In this document: piece by piece, positions 34,206 through 42,531 of the stretch
Numbering within the stretch: the stretch's first letter is position 1
Layout of the letters: each line of letters opens with the position of its first letter
DNA from: Desulfoluna butyratoxydans
GTDB taxonomy: Bacteria > Desulfobacterota > Desulfobacteria > Desulfobacterales > Desulfolunaceae
Reading direction: 5' to 3'
Length of the DNA stretch: 64,000 bases
Assembly (NCBI RefSeq): GCF_900699765.1
Contig: NZ_CAADHO010000001.1
Span: 434,001 to 498,000, forward strand
The notes under the pieces: generated by a model
What the model was told of the DNA's origin: nothing
Seen by the model: the letters and a program-made list of their open reading frames with translations, nothing else
Database searches by the model: none
Made by a program: the position numbers and the translations under genes

Positions 34206-35132
34206 GTGCCGCGAATTCCACGTTTTGTCGTTACGGATCCAGGACAAAAAGCCGCGTATCATGTTATCAGCAGAACCGCTTTGGACGGTCTTCCCTTTGG
34301 GGATATCGAAAAAGAGGAGCTGATGCGAATCATCCAAAAATTTTCAAAGGTCTACTGTGTAGATGTGCTGGGATTTGCCATCATGGGCAACCATTTTCAC
34401 CTGCTGATCGAGGTAAGTCCCGGCGCCATGCTCTCCGATGAGGAAGTGCGAAGGCGATTCAAGCACCTTTATGGTCAGAATGCAGCGTTTCCGGAAGCAC
34501 GGTTGGGAGAATATCGAGAAAGGTTCTGCAGCCTGTCGGCTTACGTCAAGGACATCAAACAACGGTTTTCGTGCTTTTACAACAAACGTAAAAAGCGAAA
34601 GGGAACCCTCTGGGGAGAACGATTCAAGAGCGTGATTGTTGAGCAGGGAAACACGTTGATCCATTGTCTCGCATATATCGATTTAAATGCCGTTCGAGCC
34701 GGTATTGTGAAACGACCGGAAGATTACCGCTGGAGTTCCATCGGGTACCATGCCCAGACCGGCAACAGGGACAGATTTCTTTCATCGGATTTTGGGATGC
34801 CTGATGAGGCAGTGGAAACGCCATTGATGAGGCTCAAAACGTACCGGAAATACCTGTATCACTTGGGAGCCATCGAAAAAAGTGGCAAAGCAAGCATATC
34901 CCAAAAGGTGCTGAAGGAAGAGACCGCAGAAGGGTTCGAAATGAACCGCGTGAGACGTTTCCGGTACAGATCACGATACTTTACAGATTCTGGAATTATC
35001 GGATCCCGGGCTTTTGTGGAGACACATTACCAGACATTCAAGGCCCATTTTCATGGAACCCGGGATAAAATTCCAAAGCGAGTTAAAGGCGTTGAGGGGA
35101 TGTATTCCCTGAAACGTCTGGCAGAGCTCTGA
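34206..35132 (+). CDS. REP-associated tyrosine transposase (RAYT, Y1_Tnp)
   Basis: A GTG start follows GGAGG. The 308-residue protein is an IS200-like HUH enzyme of the RAYT branch: MGNHFHLLIE (His63, His65) is the HUH motif and Tyr113 in SAYVKDIKQRF is the likely nucleophile. TLWGERFKSVIVEQGNTLIHCLAYIDLNAVRAGIVKRPEDYRWSS is the characteristic RAYT block (about 135-180). RAYTs are single-copy, mostly domesticated enzymes that process REP sequences. Here the gene is bracketed by inverted copies of an 18-bp repeat, as expected for such a system. The C-terminal 100 residues form a basic extension (VRRFRYRSRYF). Confidence 0.92.
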   Translation: MPRIPRFVVTDPGQKAAYHVISRTALDGLPFGDIEKEELMRIIQKFSKVYCVDVLGFAIMGNHFHLLIEVSPGAMLSDEEVRRRFKHLYGQNAAFPEARLGEYRERFCSLSAYVKDIKQRFSCFYNKRKKRKGTLWGERFKSVIVEQGNTLIHCLAYIDLNAVRAGIVKRPEDYRWSSIGYHAQTGNRDRFLSSDFGMPDEAVETPLMRLKTYRKYLYHLGAIEKSGKASISQKVLKEETAEGFEMNRVRRFRYRSRYFTDSGIIGSRAFVETHYQTFKAHFHGTRDKIPKRVKGVEGMYSLKRLAEL

Positions 35133-35602
35133 ACCCGGACACTGACGCAACAGAGCCTGACAAAACATTGGTACATTAGGCATCCTGAAGGCCTCCCCCA
35201 AAGCCCACGGGATGAGCTGTGCCCGATTTGTCCCCACCCCCTGACCCGTTAGCGTTTCAACCCCCTTTCCCAAGATTCAAGCAACGCAAACCTCGACTTC
35301 ATGTTCATGACGTGCATGATGTGCAGGGTCCATGGCTCTGTTATGCTTTCAGTGTTGCATAAAGAGCCTGTCCCTTTTACTCCCTTGCCTCCAATCTCTC
35401 CTTATGCTAAACCGCTGTAAGTCAAAGAAGATAAACCGGCGCAGGGTTGTCCGTATCCCCATGCCGGGCATGCGACACACGCACCATGGCCCCCGAGACC
35501 ATGTGACCTGTCTTTTGGCGTCCCCCCCCGGCTGAGGTCGAAGGCCCAAAGGGCAAGCGGATCAGCCCGTGACCAACCTGAAAAATGAATCGGTGACAGA
35601 CC
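35133..35602. other. Intergenic region after the transposase gene
   Basis: It holds the inverted 18-bp repeat at 35358-35374 and no recognisable gene. Confidence 0.5.
35358..35374 (-). repeat. RAYT-flanking repeat, downstream inverted copy
   Basis: CATAAAGAGCCTGTCCC is the exact reverse complement of 17 bases of the 34048-34065 repeat. Confidence 0.85.
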
Positions 35603-35998
35603 ATGACGGACCCGTCTAAGAAACACGGCTTTTTCAGCCTGAACGAGCTCATCACAACCGACCTGGAAGCTGCCAAAGCGTTTTATGGCAACCTGTTTGG
35701 GTGGCGCTTTGCCGAGACCAAAACGATCTACGGAAACCGATACCTCACGGCCTTTAAAGATGGTGCCTTTGTGGGAGGGATGATGCTCAAGGAGGGCAAC
35801 GTCCCCGATGATGTTGCCCCCTGCTGGGACCCTTATCTTTCGGTTGACGATGTCGAGCTGTCGGCAAAACAGGCCGAGGAACTCGGCGGAGAGATTGTTC
35901 TTCCGCCCACGGACATTCCCAACGTGGGTCGTTTCTGCGTCGTAAAGGATCCGCAAGGGGTCAGCTTTAATCTCATTGAGCACAAAGACCAGGCCTAA
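35603..35998 (+). CDS. VOC-family protein (glyoxalase-like)
   Basis: The 131-residue protein contains two beta-alpha-beta-beta-beta modules of the vicinal-oxygen-chelate fold: FFSLNELITTDLEAAKAFYGNLFGWRF and PYLSVDDVELSAKQAEELGGEIVLPPTDIP...VVKDPQGVSFNLIEH. Glu in NLIEH matches a metal-ligand position of the fold. Stand-alone VOC proteins include glyoxalases, dioxygenases and resistance proteins; none can be singled out. It lies between the RAYT gene and a repeat element. Confidence 0.85.
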   Translation: MTDPSKKHGFFSLNELITTDLEAAKAFYGNLFGWRFAETKTIYGNRYLTAFKDGAFVGGMMLKEGNVPDDVAPCWDPYLSVDDVELSAKQAEELGGEIVLPPTDIPNVGRFCVVKDPQGVSFNLIEHKDQA

Positions 35999-36055
35999 GC
36001 CCTGTATCTTGTCTAATGAGGCCTTTACATCGTACCCATTCAACTCCAAATAACA

Positions 36056-36220
36056 GCCTCCGGCGGCAAGGTGTGCCACCTTGAAAGCAGGTAGCGGATG
36101 CGTTTTGCCCCTCGTTCCTCGGGACAAATCACACCCGCCTTTAAACGACATTCATTCAAACGTATTTTTTATGCCCTGTTTGTTCTACTTTTTTAAAGTT
36201 TAGCCCCGCCAGGGCAAGCA
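36056..36220. repeat. CCTCCGGCGG-family repeat, variant A copy 2
   Basis: The first 90 bp are nearly identical to 9342-9433. The rest (CCTGTTTGTTCTACTTTTTT and AGCCCCGCCAGGGC) is a diverged version of the common right half. Confidence 0.82.
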
Positions 36221-36341
36221 GATGCATAAGCTGAACAGTGATAAAACATCATTGTTTTGATTCGATGGTTTTCTCATGAATTATGCGGGCTACAATGCGC
36301 TTCAGCCTCGTCTCTCAATGCCTTTGGGGAAGGAAACAGCC

Positions 36342-36836
36342 ATGCCGGTTATGGGTGTTGTAGAAATTCTCATTCAGATTTACCTTGGCGTTCATGCCGG
36401 AAAGTCAGGCAGATACGGTTGGATTTTCATCATTCTCTTTTTCCCTGTTATCGGTTCCCTCATCTATTTTTTCGTCGAGTACCTCCCTGAAATACAGATG
36501 AAGAGAAACATTATAAAAGCGAAAAAACCCAAAAAGTTGCCGGGCATCAACGAGTTGAAGAGACAACTTGAATTGACGGACAACGTCAACAATCGCCTGG
36601 CACTTGCCAGAGCCTACTTTCAAACAGGGCAGTTCGAAGCATCCATCGAACTTCTAAAAGAGTCCCTGAAAGGTGTATATGCCCGTGATTTACACATCAT
36701 TGAAGGGCTCTGTTACTCATATTTCCACAACAATGATCATGCAAACGCCATGACATTCATACACAAATATCGCACCATCAATAATGGGACTCTTCCTGAG
36801 AACCTTCAAAACCTTCAGGAAAAACTGAGGGAATAA
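36342..36836 (+). CDS. Membrane-anchored TPR protein with PLDc_N-like start
   Basis: I start at MPVMGVVEILIQ, after GGAAACAGCC; the earlier in-frame ATG has no such site. The 164-residue product begins with two hydrophobic helices separated by a short loop (VVEILIQIYLGVHAGKSGRYGWIFIILFFPVIGSLIYFF), which matches the phospholipase D N-terminal (PLDc_N) membrane module. It ends with tetratricopeptide-like helices (NRLALARAYFQTGQFEASIELLKESL). The C-terminal part should face the cytoplasm and bind a partner. The gene is 2 bp upstream of the methyltransferase gene, so they are probably co-translated. Confidence 0.75.
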   Translation: MPVMGVVEILIQIYLGVHAGKSGRYGWIFIILFFPVIGSLIYFFVEYLPEIQMKRNIIKAKKPKKLPGINELKRQLELTDNVNNRLALARAYFQTGQFEASIELLKESLKGVYARDLHIIEGLCYSYFHNNDHANAMTFIHKYRTINNGTLPENLQNLQEKLRE

Positions 36837-36838
36837 CG

Positions 36839-37540
36839 ATGAAAACTCGCAATATTTCAGCCCTTGAGCCCTTTGGGAACGCCCTCCTTGCCTACTGGCG
36901 GGGGGACAGGGGTGCCCGGCTCGACCATGAATACAGATCCGGGCGCGTGGCCTCCATCCCGGTTTCCGAATTTTTCCGAAACCCGGAGGCGTTCTACCCC
37001 ACGGAAAAGGTTCTCCCGTGGTGCCGCGGCCGGATCCTGGTCGTGGGCGCCGGAGGTGGGGTCCATGCGGTGACGCTTCAGGAATCAGGACATAAGGTCA
37101 CGGCCGTGGAGGTCAACCCCCAGGCCGTTGAGATCCTTTCAGAACGCGGGATAACAGACATCAGGCAATGCGATTTTTTCGAGATGCCGGAAGAGGCCTT
37201 CGACACCATCCTCATGCTGGGGCACACCATCGGCATCTGCGAAACCATCAGCCGGATCCCCGTATTGCTGAGCACATGCACCTCCCTTCTTGCCCCCGGA
37301 GGCCAGCTGCTCGCCAACTCCGTGGACGACTCCCTGAGCCAGGGGGCCACCGACAGCCCTGGCTACCCGGGAGAACTAGAATTCCGCCTCTCATTCAAAG
37401 GCCAGTCCGGCCCCTGGATGCGCTGGCTGCACGTGGATTTCGGCACCTTGTCAGAGAAGGCCTCAGACTGCGGATGGAACACGGAAAGGCTGGAGAAAAC
37501 AAAAAATGGAGAATTTCTGGCCCGGCTGACACATATATGA
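36839..37540 (+). CDS. Class I SAM-dependent methyltransferase
   Basis: The 233-residue protein has the Rossmann methyltransferase motifs: motif I ILVVGAGGGVHAVTL, motif II KVTAVEVNPQAVEIL, the post-II segment ITDIRQCDF, and LLSTCTSLLAPGGQLLANS (motif III). The N-terminal 60 residues are family-specific. The substrate is unknown. It follows the membrane TPR gene with a 2-bp gap; its ribosome binding site (GAGGGAA) is inside the preceding gene. It is GC-richer than its upstream partner. Confidence 0.85.
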   Translation: MKTRNISALEPFGNALLAYWRGDRGARLDHEYRSGRVASIPVSEFFRNPEAFYPTEKVLPWCRGRILVVGAGGGVHAVTLQESGHKVTAVEVNPQAVEILSERGITDIRQCDFFEMPEEAFDTILMLGHTIGICETISRIPVLLSTCTSLLAPGGQLLANSVDDSLSQGATDSPGYPGELEFRLSFKGQSGPWMRWLHVDFGTLSEKASDCGWNTERLEKTKNGEFLARLTHI

Positions 37541-37659
37541 CACCATTCCGCAAAAAACACCCACCGTACCCGAACCACCGAAAGGTTCGGGGTATCTATT
37601 ACCCGTCCCCCCCCATTTACCTGACTCCCCCTCATACACCTCTCTTCAAAGGAGCCCCA

Positions 37660-38196
37660 ATGAATTTGCTCAAAAAACTCTGGAAGTTGCTCAACAGTCC
37701 CATCATCGTCGTAGCCATTGCCCTGTCCATCTGGCCTGTTTTTACGGCTCTGACCGCGCAGTATGCAATTTCAAAACTCACCTCACAAACCATTAACGCC
37801 ATCTCCAACGCCTTTCACACCCTCGATGAAAACAAATCTGATGAGATAGGATCATTCCTCGCTATCAAAGAAAACGTCAATTTCAGCAACGTCAACTACA
37901 CGTTCTCCGATTGGCCCACCAAAGAAAAACTGGTGGCAACCATTACCAACGATTCGAACCAACCCCTGAATGAAATCATGCTGAATGTCTCATTTTATGA
38001 TGCACAGGATAATCTCATTGACGTCCAGGACAACACCTGGCTCAGCAATATCAAGATCCTGCAGCCGGGCGAGTCCCATAATTTCAGCATTAAGCGTTCC
38101 CTGGGAACTATTCAAGCAACCGACGAAGAGGTGTCCGAAAGGCGGTCAAACCGAGTCGAAATCCACCTTTCCTCGGCAAAGGAGTTTAAAATCTAA
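37660..38196 (+). CDS. Membrane-anchored protein of unknown function
   Basis: AAAGGAG stands five bases before the ATG. The 178-residue product has one N-terminal transmembrane helix (SPIIVVAIALSIWPVFTALTA) and a presumably extracytoplasmic domain. The domain has an Ig-like beta pattern (EKLVATITNDSNQPLNEIMLNVSFYDAQDNLID...ILQPGESHNFSI), as in FxLYD-type domains that sense or bind at the envelope. No enzymatic motif is visible. The gene is AT-rich. Its end abuts the remnant of a HAD phosphatase gene. Confidence 0.7.
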   Translation: MNLLKKLWKLLNSPIIVVAIALSIWPVFTALTAQYAISKLTSQTINAISNAFHTLDENKSDEIGSFLAIKENVNFSNVNYTFSDWPTKEKLVATITNDSNQPLNEIMLNVSFYDAQDNLIDVQDNTWLSNIKILQPGESHNFSIKRSLGTIQATDEEVSERRSNRVEIHLSSAKEFKI

Positions 38197-38197
38197 A

Positions 38198-38404
38198 GTG
38201 CAGACCATGGCGGCAACCAGGCTCAACGTGTCCCCGCCCGATTGCCTTGCCCTGGAAGACTCAGGCAATGGCGTCAAATCCGCCGTATCGGCCGGGATGA
38301 CCGTGGTGCAGATTCCCGATATGACACAGCCCACGGAGGACCTCCTGGCCCTTGGGCACATTGTCCTGAAAGATCTGGCTGAGGTTCTCCAGTATCGTTT
38401 TTAA
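38198..38404 (+). pseudogene. C-terminal remnant of a HAD-superfamily phosphatase
   Basis: The reading frame encodes SPPDCLALEDSGNGVKSAVS, then AGMTVVQIPDMTQPTEDLLALGHIVLKDLAEVL. This is the conserved last third (motif IV EDSxxGxxAAxxAGM) of beta-phosphoglucomutase-like HAD enzymes. The DxD nucleophile, motif II and motif III regions are missing upstream, where a different gene in another frame ends 2 bp earlier. A 69-residue product could not be catalytic. It is most simply the residue of a gene deleted from its 5' side. Confidence 0.75.
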
Positions 38405-38469
38405 AGACACAGAAGACGTCATATGATTAAACATACGACTCTCAGCACCAAGGCCGGCATGGAAAAAAA

Positions 38470-38880
38470 ATGAAACCAGTCATTCAAGAAGAGACAACAG
38501 GATGCGGCATTGCTGCCTGTGCGGCTCTGGCGGGTATCGGCTATCAGGAGTGCAGAACAATCGCCAACCGCATGGGAATTTTAGCAGGCGACAAGGCATT
38601 ATGGTCTCAGACAGGGCATGTCAGACAGCTCCTCTCTGAACTGGGGGTACCGGTGGAACAGGCTGAAATCCCCTTTACCGGTTGGGAGGAGCTGCCGGAC
38701 AAGGCACTGCTGGCCATCAAATGGCGTATGGAAGACGGCAAGCCGTTCTGGCACTGGGTGGTCTTTGCCAGGCAACACACAGGGTCCGTTGTCCTTGATT
38801 CCAAAAAGGGGCTCAAACACAACACACGCCGCGACTTTGGCCGCATGAAACCCAAGTGGTACATTCCGGTCTGTTCTTAG
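38470..38880 (+). CDS. Peptidase C39-like protein
   Basis: The 136-residue protein resembles the C39 cysteine-peptidase fold as a single domain: IQEETTGCGIAACAALAG carries the oxyanion Gln and catalytic Cys, FWHWVVF the His, and GSVVLDSKKG the Asp. C39 domains normally process bacteriocin leader peptides when fused to ABC transporters. Stand-alone copies like this are of unknown role and may be catalytically active or ligand-binding. There is no signal peptide and no adjacent exporter. The start overlaps a tiny ATGGAAAAAAAATGA frame. Confidence 0.75.
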   Translation: MKPVIQEETTGCGIAACAALAGIGYQECRTIANRMGILAGDKALWSQTGHVRQLLSELGVPVEQAEIPFTGWEELPDKALLAIKWRMEDGKPFWHWVVFARQHTGSVVLDSKKGLKHNTRRDFGRMKPKWYIPVCS

Positions 38881-39080
38881 CCTGAGCCTGCAAGCCCCCC
38901 CTCTTGGTGGCATCACTTGCGAGGTTTATGTAAAGGCATGGATAACACCGCACCCATGACAGCCTGAAATATATGATCATTTGCCCTATGAGCAGAAAAC
39001 CGGTAGACTGTGTTATCGGCTCTGTTTTATAAACCGACTCCAAAACCAGCCCCCCGCTCATCGGCACCCCGCTCAAAACA

Positions 39081-39375
39081 AGGCCATCATACCCTCGGGC
39101 TCGCTCCAGTGACCAGCCACCAGCCCGAATGACCCCGAAGGCCTTGTGTGACTTCAGCCAGCGACAAATTCACCTCACGCCCCACCCTCTCATCACTGAA
39201 ACTGGTCCCCCAGGACCTCGTTACCATGCACACCCGGTACACCGAGTTCCCATCGACTGGGCGACCCACCTTCCTGGCCCCGCCTGCTTTCTGGTCTCCC
39301 CAGAGCTTACAGGGCTCTTCGGGTGACCCGGCTTTGAGCCGACACAGCACACCTTGTTTACGCTGTTGGTTTTCA
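39081..39375 (-). other. Possible structured RNA or intron remnant
   Basis: Read on the minus strand, this GC-rich interval has a series of hairpins: CGGCTCAAAGCCG, AGAGC-N7-GCTCT, CGGTGTACCG and GGTCCTGGGGGACC. No protein is recognisable on either strand. The density of local stems suggests a folded RNA, perhaps a piece of a group II intron, but I cannot identify the class. Confidence 0.3.
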
Positions 39376-39392
39376 CCACAGCCGTTTTCTTA

Positions 39393-39542
39393 GCCCGGAT
39401 ATTTCACGAAGGGTGAAAAATGCGACCAGAAAATGTTGAATAACATTTTGCATTTTTCAAACGTCTAAGCCTTCCCAAGTAAACTCTTGCAATCATGAAT
39501 TATTTATCTACCCCCATCGTTTTCTCAAGAAATATCCGGGTT
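39393..39542. repeat. CCCGGATATTTC-family element with inverted ends
   Basis: This roughly 150-bp AT-rich element is bounded by AGCCCGGATATTTC and GAAATATCCGGGTT. Its left end continues ACGAAGGGTGAAAAA, related to the CGAAGGGTGAG of the other copies. The core is diverged. Confidence 0.82.
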
Positions 39543-39625
39543 AGACAAATCGTTTGCATGACCCAGGCAGTTGCTCCCCATCCCAGGCGTGTTTCTTCTT
39601 AACCCCGGAATGAAAGGAGGCACCC

Positions 39626-40363
39626 ATGAATATTGAACACATGGCAAATTACGGCAACGGGCTCGTGGACTCCCTTGCAGGCCCTGAGTTCCAAAAGATC
39701 GAAAAAAAGATGTTCTGCCAGATCTTGGGCGTCTTGCGCCGCGAGGTAGGAATCAGGGGCATTCCCAAGGTGCTCTACCGGTGGCGCGACGAAGTGAAGC
39801 ACATGAAACAGGCTGACTGGCTCGCCCTGGAAAAAAGAGGCGCACCCCGGGCGGTCATTGAGTCGACCTTTGACTTCATCGCCCTGATGAAGGTATTGGA
39901 TGAACGGTTCGGCATGGAAAAGGCCAGGGACCTGGTGACGGATATCCACGAACGGACAGAGGCGGCGCTGCTGAAAACAGGCTCGGCCGTCAACCTTTTT
40001 GCGGTTCCGGTAAGCGACCTCAAGGCTTGTGATGACAGCTTCCGATCCTTTGCCGAGTACACCAAGGCCCAGGTCCAGGCAGCGGTTGAGGAAGGGCTCC
40101 ACCACACGGAGATCATCGAGGACACAAAAAACGCCCTCTCCTTTCACATCCATTTCTGTGTTATCCATGAGGTTGCCAAAGCTTACGGCAACCCCGCCTG
40201 GAGCTTTCCCTGGTGCAGAATCGACAACGTCGTGTATCCCAAGATGGGCGACCGGCTCAACTTTACCTTTACCCGACGGGGCACCCTCCCCACCGGCTCA
40301 CACACGTGTGATTTTCGGTTTGAACGAAGCAACGGATACAGTTGCAAAGGAACTGAAGCGTGA
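39626..40363 (+). CDS. L-2-amino-thiazoline-4-carboxylate hydrolase-like protein
   Basis: GAAAGGAGG precedes the start. The 245-residue protein has the helical first half (EKKMFCQILGVLRREVGIRGIPKVLYRW) and a C-terminal CDFRFERS. Both fit what I know of the ATC-hydrolase family, in which a conserved Cys precedes a D-F-R/F motif. Family members open the thiazoline ring in bacterial cysteine synthesis, though most homologues are uncharacterised. The next gene overlaps its end by 4 bp, so the two are likely co-translated. The assignment rests on motif memory and is moderate. Confidence 0.55.
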   Translation: MNIEHMANYGNGLVDSLAGPEFQKIEKKMFCQILGVLRREVGIRGIPKVLYRWRDEVKHMKQADWLALEKRGAPRAVIESTFDFIALMKVLDERFGMEKARDLVTDIHERTEAALLKTGSAVNLFAVPVSDLKACDDSFRSFAEYTKAQVQAAVEEGLHHTEIIEDTKNALSFHIHFCVIHEVAKAYGNPAWSFPWCRIDNVVYPKMGDRLNFTFTRRGTLPTGSHTCDFRFERSNGYSCKGTEA

Positions 40364-40998
40364 ACCTCATTATGTTTGATATCGACGGCACCCTCATCCA
40401 ATCGTGCGGGTTTGACGCGGAATGCTACCTCCAGGCCGTCAAAAAAGTAACCGGGGTGGAGCTGAACACAGACTGGACGCAATACACCCACATCACGGAC
40501 GCGGGCATTCTGGATGAATTCCTTACCATGGAAGGGCTCCATGAAAACCGGGCGACCCTTCACCGGCAGGTCAGAGAGGAGTTCACCCACCTGGTGGCCT
40601 CCCACCTGAAGAGTTCGCCAGTCCGGGAGGTGGACGGGGCCGTGGACTTTTTGGACCTGCTGCGGACACGGGATGATGTGGAGATCGCCCTTGCCACGGG
40701 CGGTTGGGAAGAGACGGCAAAGGCCAAGCTCCGGTCAGCCGGATTCGATCCGTCGGACGTGGCCTTTGCCTCCTGCTCCGACCACGTGGAGCGGACCCGG
40801 GTCATGCAGACCGCCGAGTCCCGCTGCAGGCACTCTGAATTTACCACCAGAACCTATTTCGGTGACGGGCCCTGGGACAAAGAAGCGAGCAGAAAACTCG
40901 ACTACCAGTTTATCCTCGTGGGCAACGGCCTCTGCCACACCAAACAGGTGGACCATTTCAGGGATGCCGAATCCGTGTTGTCGCTTATCGGCATTTAG
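40360..40998 (+). CDS. HAD-superfamily phosphatase
   Basis: A GTG start overlaps the stop of the previous gene (GTGA). The 212-residue protein has HAD motif I MFDIDGTL (two Asp), a helical cap (about 15-85), motif II LATGG, the motif III Lys in the AKAKLRSAGF/RVMQ region, and motif IV YFGDGPWD. It resembles phosphoglycolate-phosphatase-type hydrolases. Substrate is unknown. Coupling to the ATC-hydrolase-like gene suggests a shared small-molecule pathway (inference). Confidence 0.85.
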   Translation: MNLIMFDIDGTLIQSCGFDAECYLQAVKKVTGVELNTDWTQYTHITDAGILDEFLTMEGLHENRATLHRQVREEFTHLVASHLKSSPVREVDGAVDFLDLLRTRDDVEIALATGGWEETAKAKLRSAGFDPSDVAFASCSDHVERTRVMQTAESRCRHSEFTTRTYFGDGPWDKEASRKLDYQFILVGNGLCHTKQVDHFRDAESVLSLIGI

Positions 40999-41133
40999 TC
41001 AAAAGCCTGCCCTTACAAGTGTTAACACACAAACTGCAACAAACCGTTTTCGGCCTGTTTTTTAGTCTCTCCGGGCGAGCCAACCGGCCTCAACCCATGA
41101 AATACCAATGCTAAGCATCAATACCGAGGACAT

Positions 41134-41280
41134 ATGTTTTCCATCAATCGACAAGTCATCATCAAGCCTCAACAGCCCTATCTCGACTGGGTGAATTCTC
41201 TCCATGGCTCGGATGAGCACATGGCGCTTGAGGATCTATGGACTTGGCCTGATCATTTTCTCATGACATATCCGGGATAG
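41134..41280 (+). pseudogene. 5' gene fragment truncated by a repeat end
   Basis: After GAGGA an ATG opens a frame reading MFSINRQVIIKPQQPYLDWV, then NSLHGSDEHMALEDL. It looks like the N-terminus of a conserved small-protein family (VxPKQPxLDWxN). After about 40 codons it runs straight into TTTTCTCATGACATATCCGG, the end sequence of the CCCGGATATTTC family, which supplies the TAG stop. No continuation is found downstream. I read it as a gene cut by element insertion and deletion. Family membership is from memory. Confidence 0.6.
41256..41277. repeat. Right-end remnant of a CCCGGATATTTC element
   Basis: TTTTCTCATGACATATCCGG differs by one base from the right end at 46280-46299. Only this end is present. 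Confidence 0.7.
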
Positions 41281-41297
41281 AAGTGGCCCCCCACGAG

Positions 41298-42149
41298 TCA
41301 TCCCAGTTCAAAGGAGGTGACGCCGTACAGCCGGTCCAGGGAGATCTCCGGGGCATCCCCTGTGTACATCCGCGCGGTCTCAAAGACGACATCCATTTGG
41401 TGGCGGGTTGCAAGGGCCACGGCCTCGCGGTTTACCTCCGGGACATCGAGATATACGGGCTCCGAAGGCGGCACCCCGGCTTTCAACGCAAGAAAAAGGG
41501 TCTCCGCCACCTCGGGCGTGTCCGCCATGAGGGGGCCAATCTTAAACCCTCGCTGGCAGGGCCGAATGACTCCGTACCCTTCAATGGAGCCATTTTTCAC
41601 CACCCCCAGGGCCGTGCTCTGGGGCTGAAAAATCCAGGCACTGAGAAACCGGGAGCGCTCTTCAGGAAAAAAGGGACGGTCATAGGCCTCTATCGCTTGA
41701 AACGGCAGCGCGGTAAGGGGCTGAAGTCCGCCGTCTGCGGAGAGGTGTCCCCCGCCGCGCCCCTCGTACCGAACATTCCGATACGCCAGCTTAAAGCCGG
41801 ACTTTTTATAGTTGTCCTGCTGGGCAACCACGCCGTCCAGCCCCACGTTCCGTCCCTGGAGCCAGCCCAGTCCGGCATTCCATATCTGCATACCGAACCC
41901 TTTCCCGCGGTGTTCCGGCTTGACAATATAAAAGCCAAGGAACCCGAACCTGTCCCCATAAGAGACGGCTGAAAGGGTGGCCACCGGCTCCCGGTCCACT
42001 TCTCCGATAAAAAAGCCGTTGGAATCCGCCGCAAAAAAACTCTCGGCATCGTGTATTCCCGGGTTCCACCCCTCCATGGCCGCCCACGCAACGGCCATAT
42101 CCATATCTCGTCGAGTCATGGTCCTGACGGCAAACCTTGCTGAAGACAT
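41298..42149 (-). CDS. Two-domain GNAT acetyltransferase
   Basis: The 283-residue protein has an N-terminal GNAT domain (1-140: FAVRTMTRRDMDMAVAWAA, GFLGFYIVKPEHRGKGFGMQIW with the acetyl-CoA loop RGKGFG). A second GNAT-like domain follows (150-283), with GYGVIRPCQRGFKIGPLMADTPEVAE. This tandem plan matches the YitH-type acetyltransferases. It has a good ribosome binding site (GGGAGG). It is the only full minus-strand gene in the 30-46 kb accessory stretch. Substrate is unknown. Confidence 0.85.
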   Translation of the reverse strand: MSSARFAVRTMTRRDMDMAVAWAAMEGWNPGIHDAESFFAADSNGFFIGEVDREPVATLSAVSYGDRFGFLGFYIVKPEHRGKGFGMQIWNAGLGWLQGRNVGLDGVVAQQDNYKKSGFKLAYRNVRYEGRGGGHLSADGGLQPLTALPFQAIEAYDRPFFPEERSRFLSAWIFQPQSTALGVVKNGSIEGYGVIRPCQRGFKIGPLMADTPEVAETLFLALKAGVPPSEPVYLDVPEVNREAVALATRHQMDVVFETARMYTGDAPEISLDRLYGVTSFELG

Positions 42150-42531
42150 ACGCCCCCCTCCCTCATGTGTTTCCGTTTACCTGCCCATACGGCAACGATC
42201 CGAACGGCCTCCGTTCGCACCCGAAGCCCTCGTGTAACTATATATTTTTTAGCTATTTACGCAAGAAAGAGAAGACAAGCACAGTGAAAAGAAAGACGGC
42301 CGGGAAAAAGAAGCAAAAAAGTCTCCCCAGAGTACCACCGACACCCTTCTGTCATGCACCATGCCCTGCTCACTCTTTCCTGTTTACCATTTCTCCTTCA
42401 TCCCCCAGGAAAAACTTGCCAAATAGCTCAAACATGCCTACGCTGTCTTCCACTTTTTCTTTCACACGATCACGCCCTTGTGCCGCTTCCCGGCCGCAGG
42501 GGCTGCGGACCTAGCCAACACGGAAATGACC
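42150..42531. other. Divergent intergenic region
   Basis: AT-rich around 42238-42310, it lies between two oppositely oriented acetyltransferase genes. It should hold both promoters. I find no gene or repeat. Confidence 0.45.

Noticed and set aside
35402..36151. Long minus-strand reading frame opposite the VOC gene, with an N-terminus resembling that of a frame at 9431
   Set aside because: The similarity comes from the repeat element shared by 36056-36146 and 9342-9433. The VOC protein on the plus strand is clearly the real gene.
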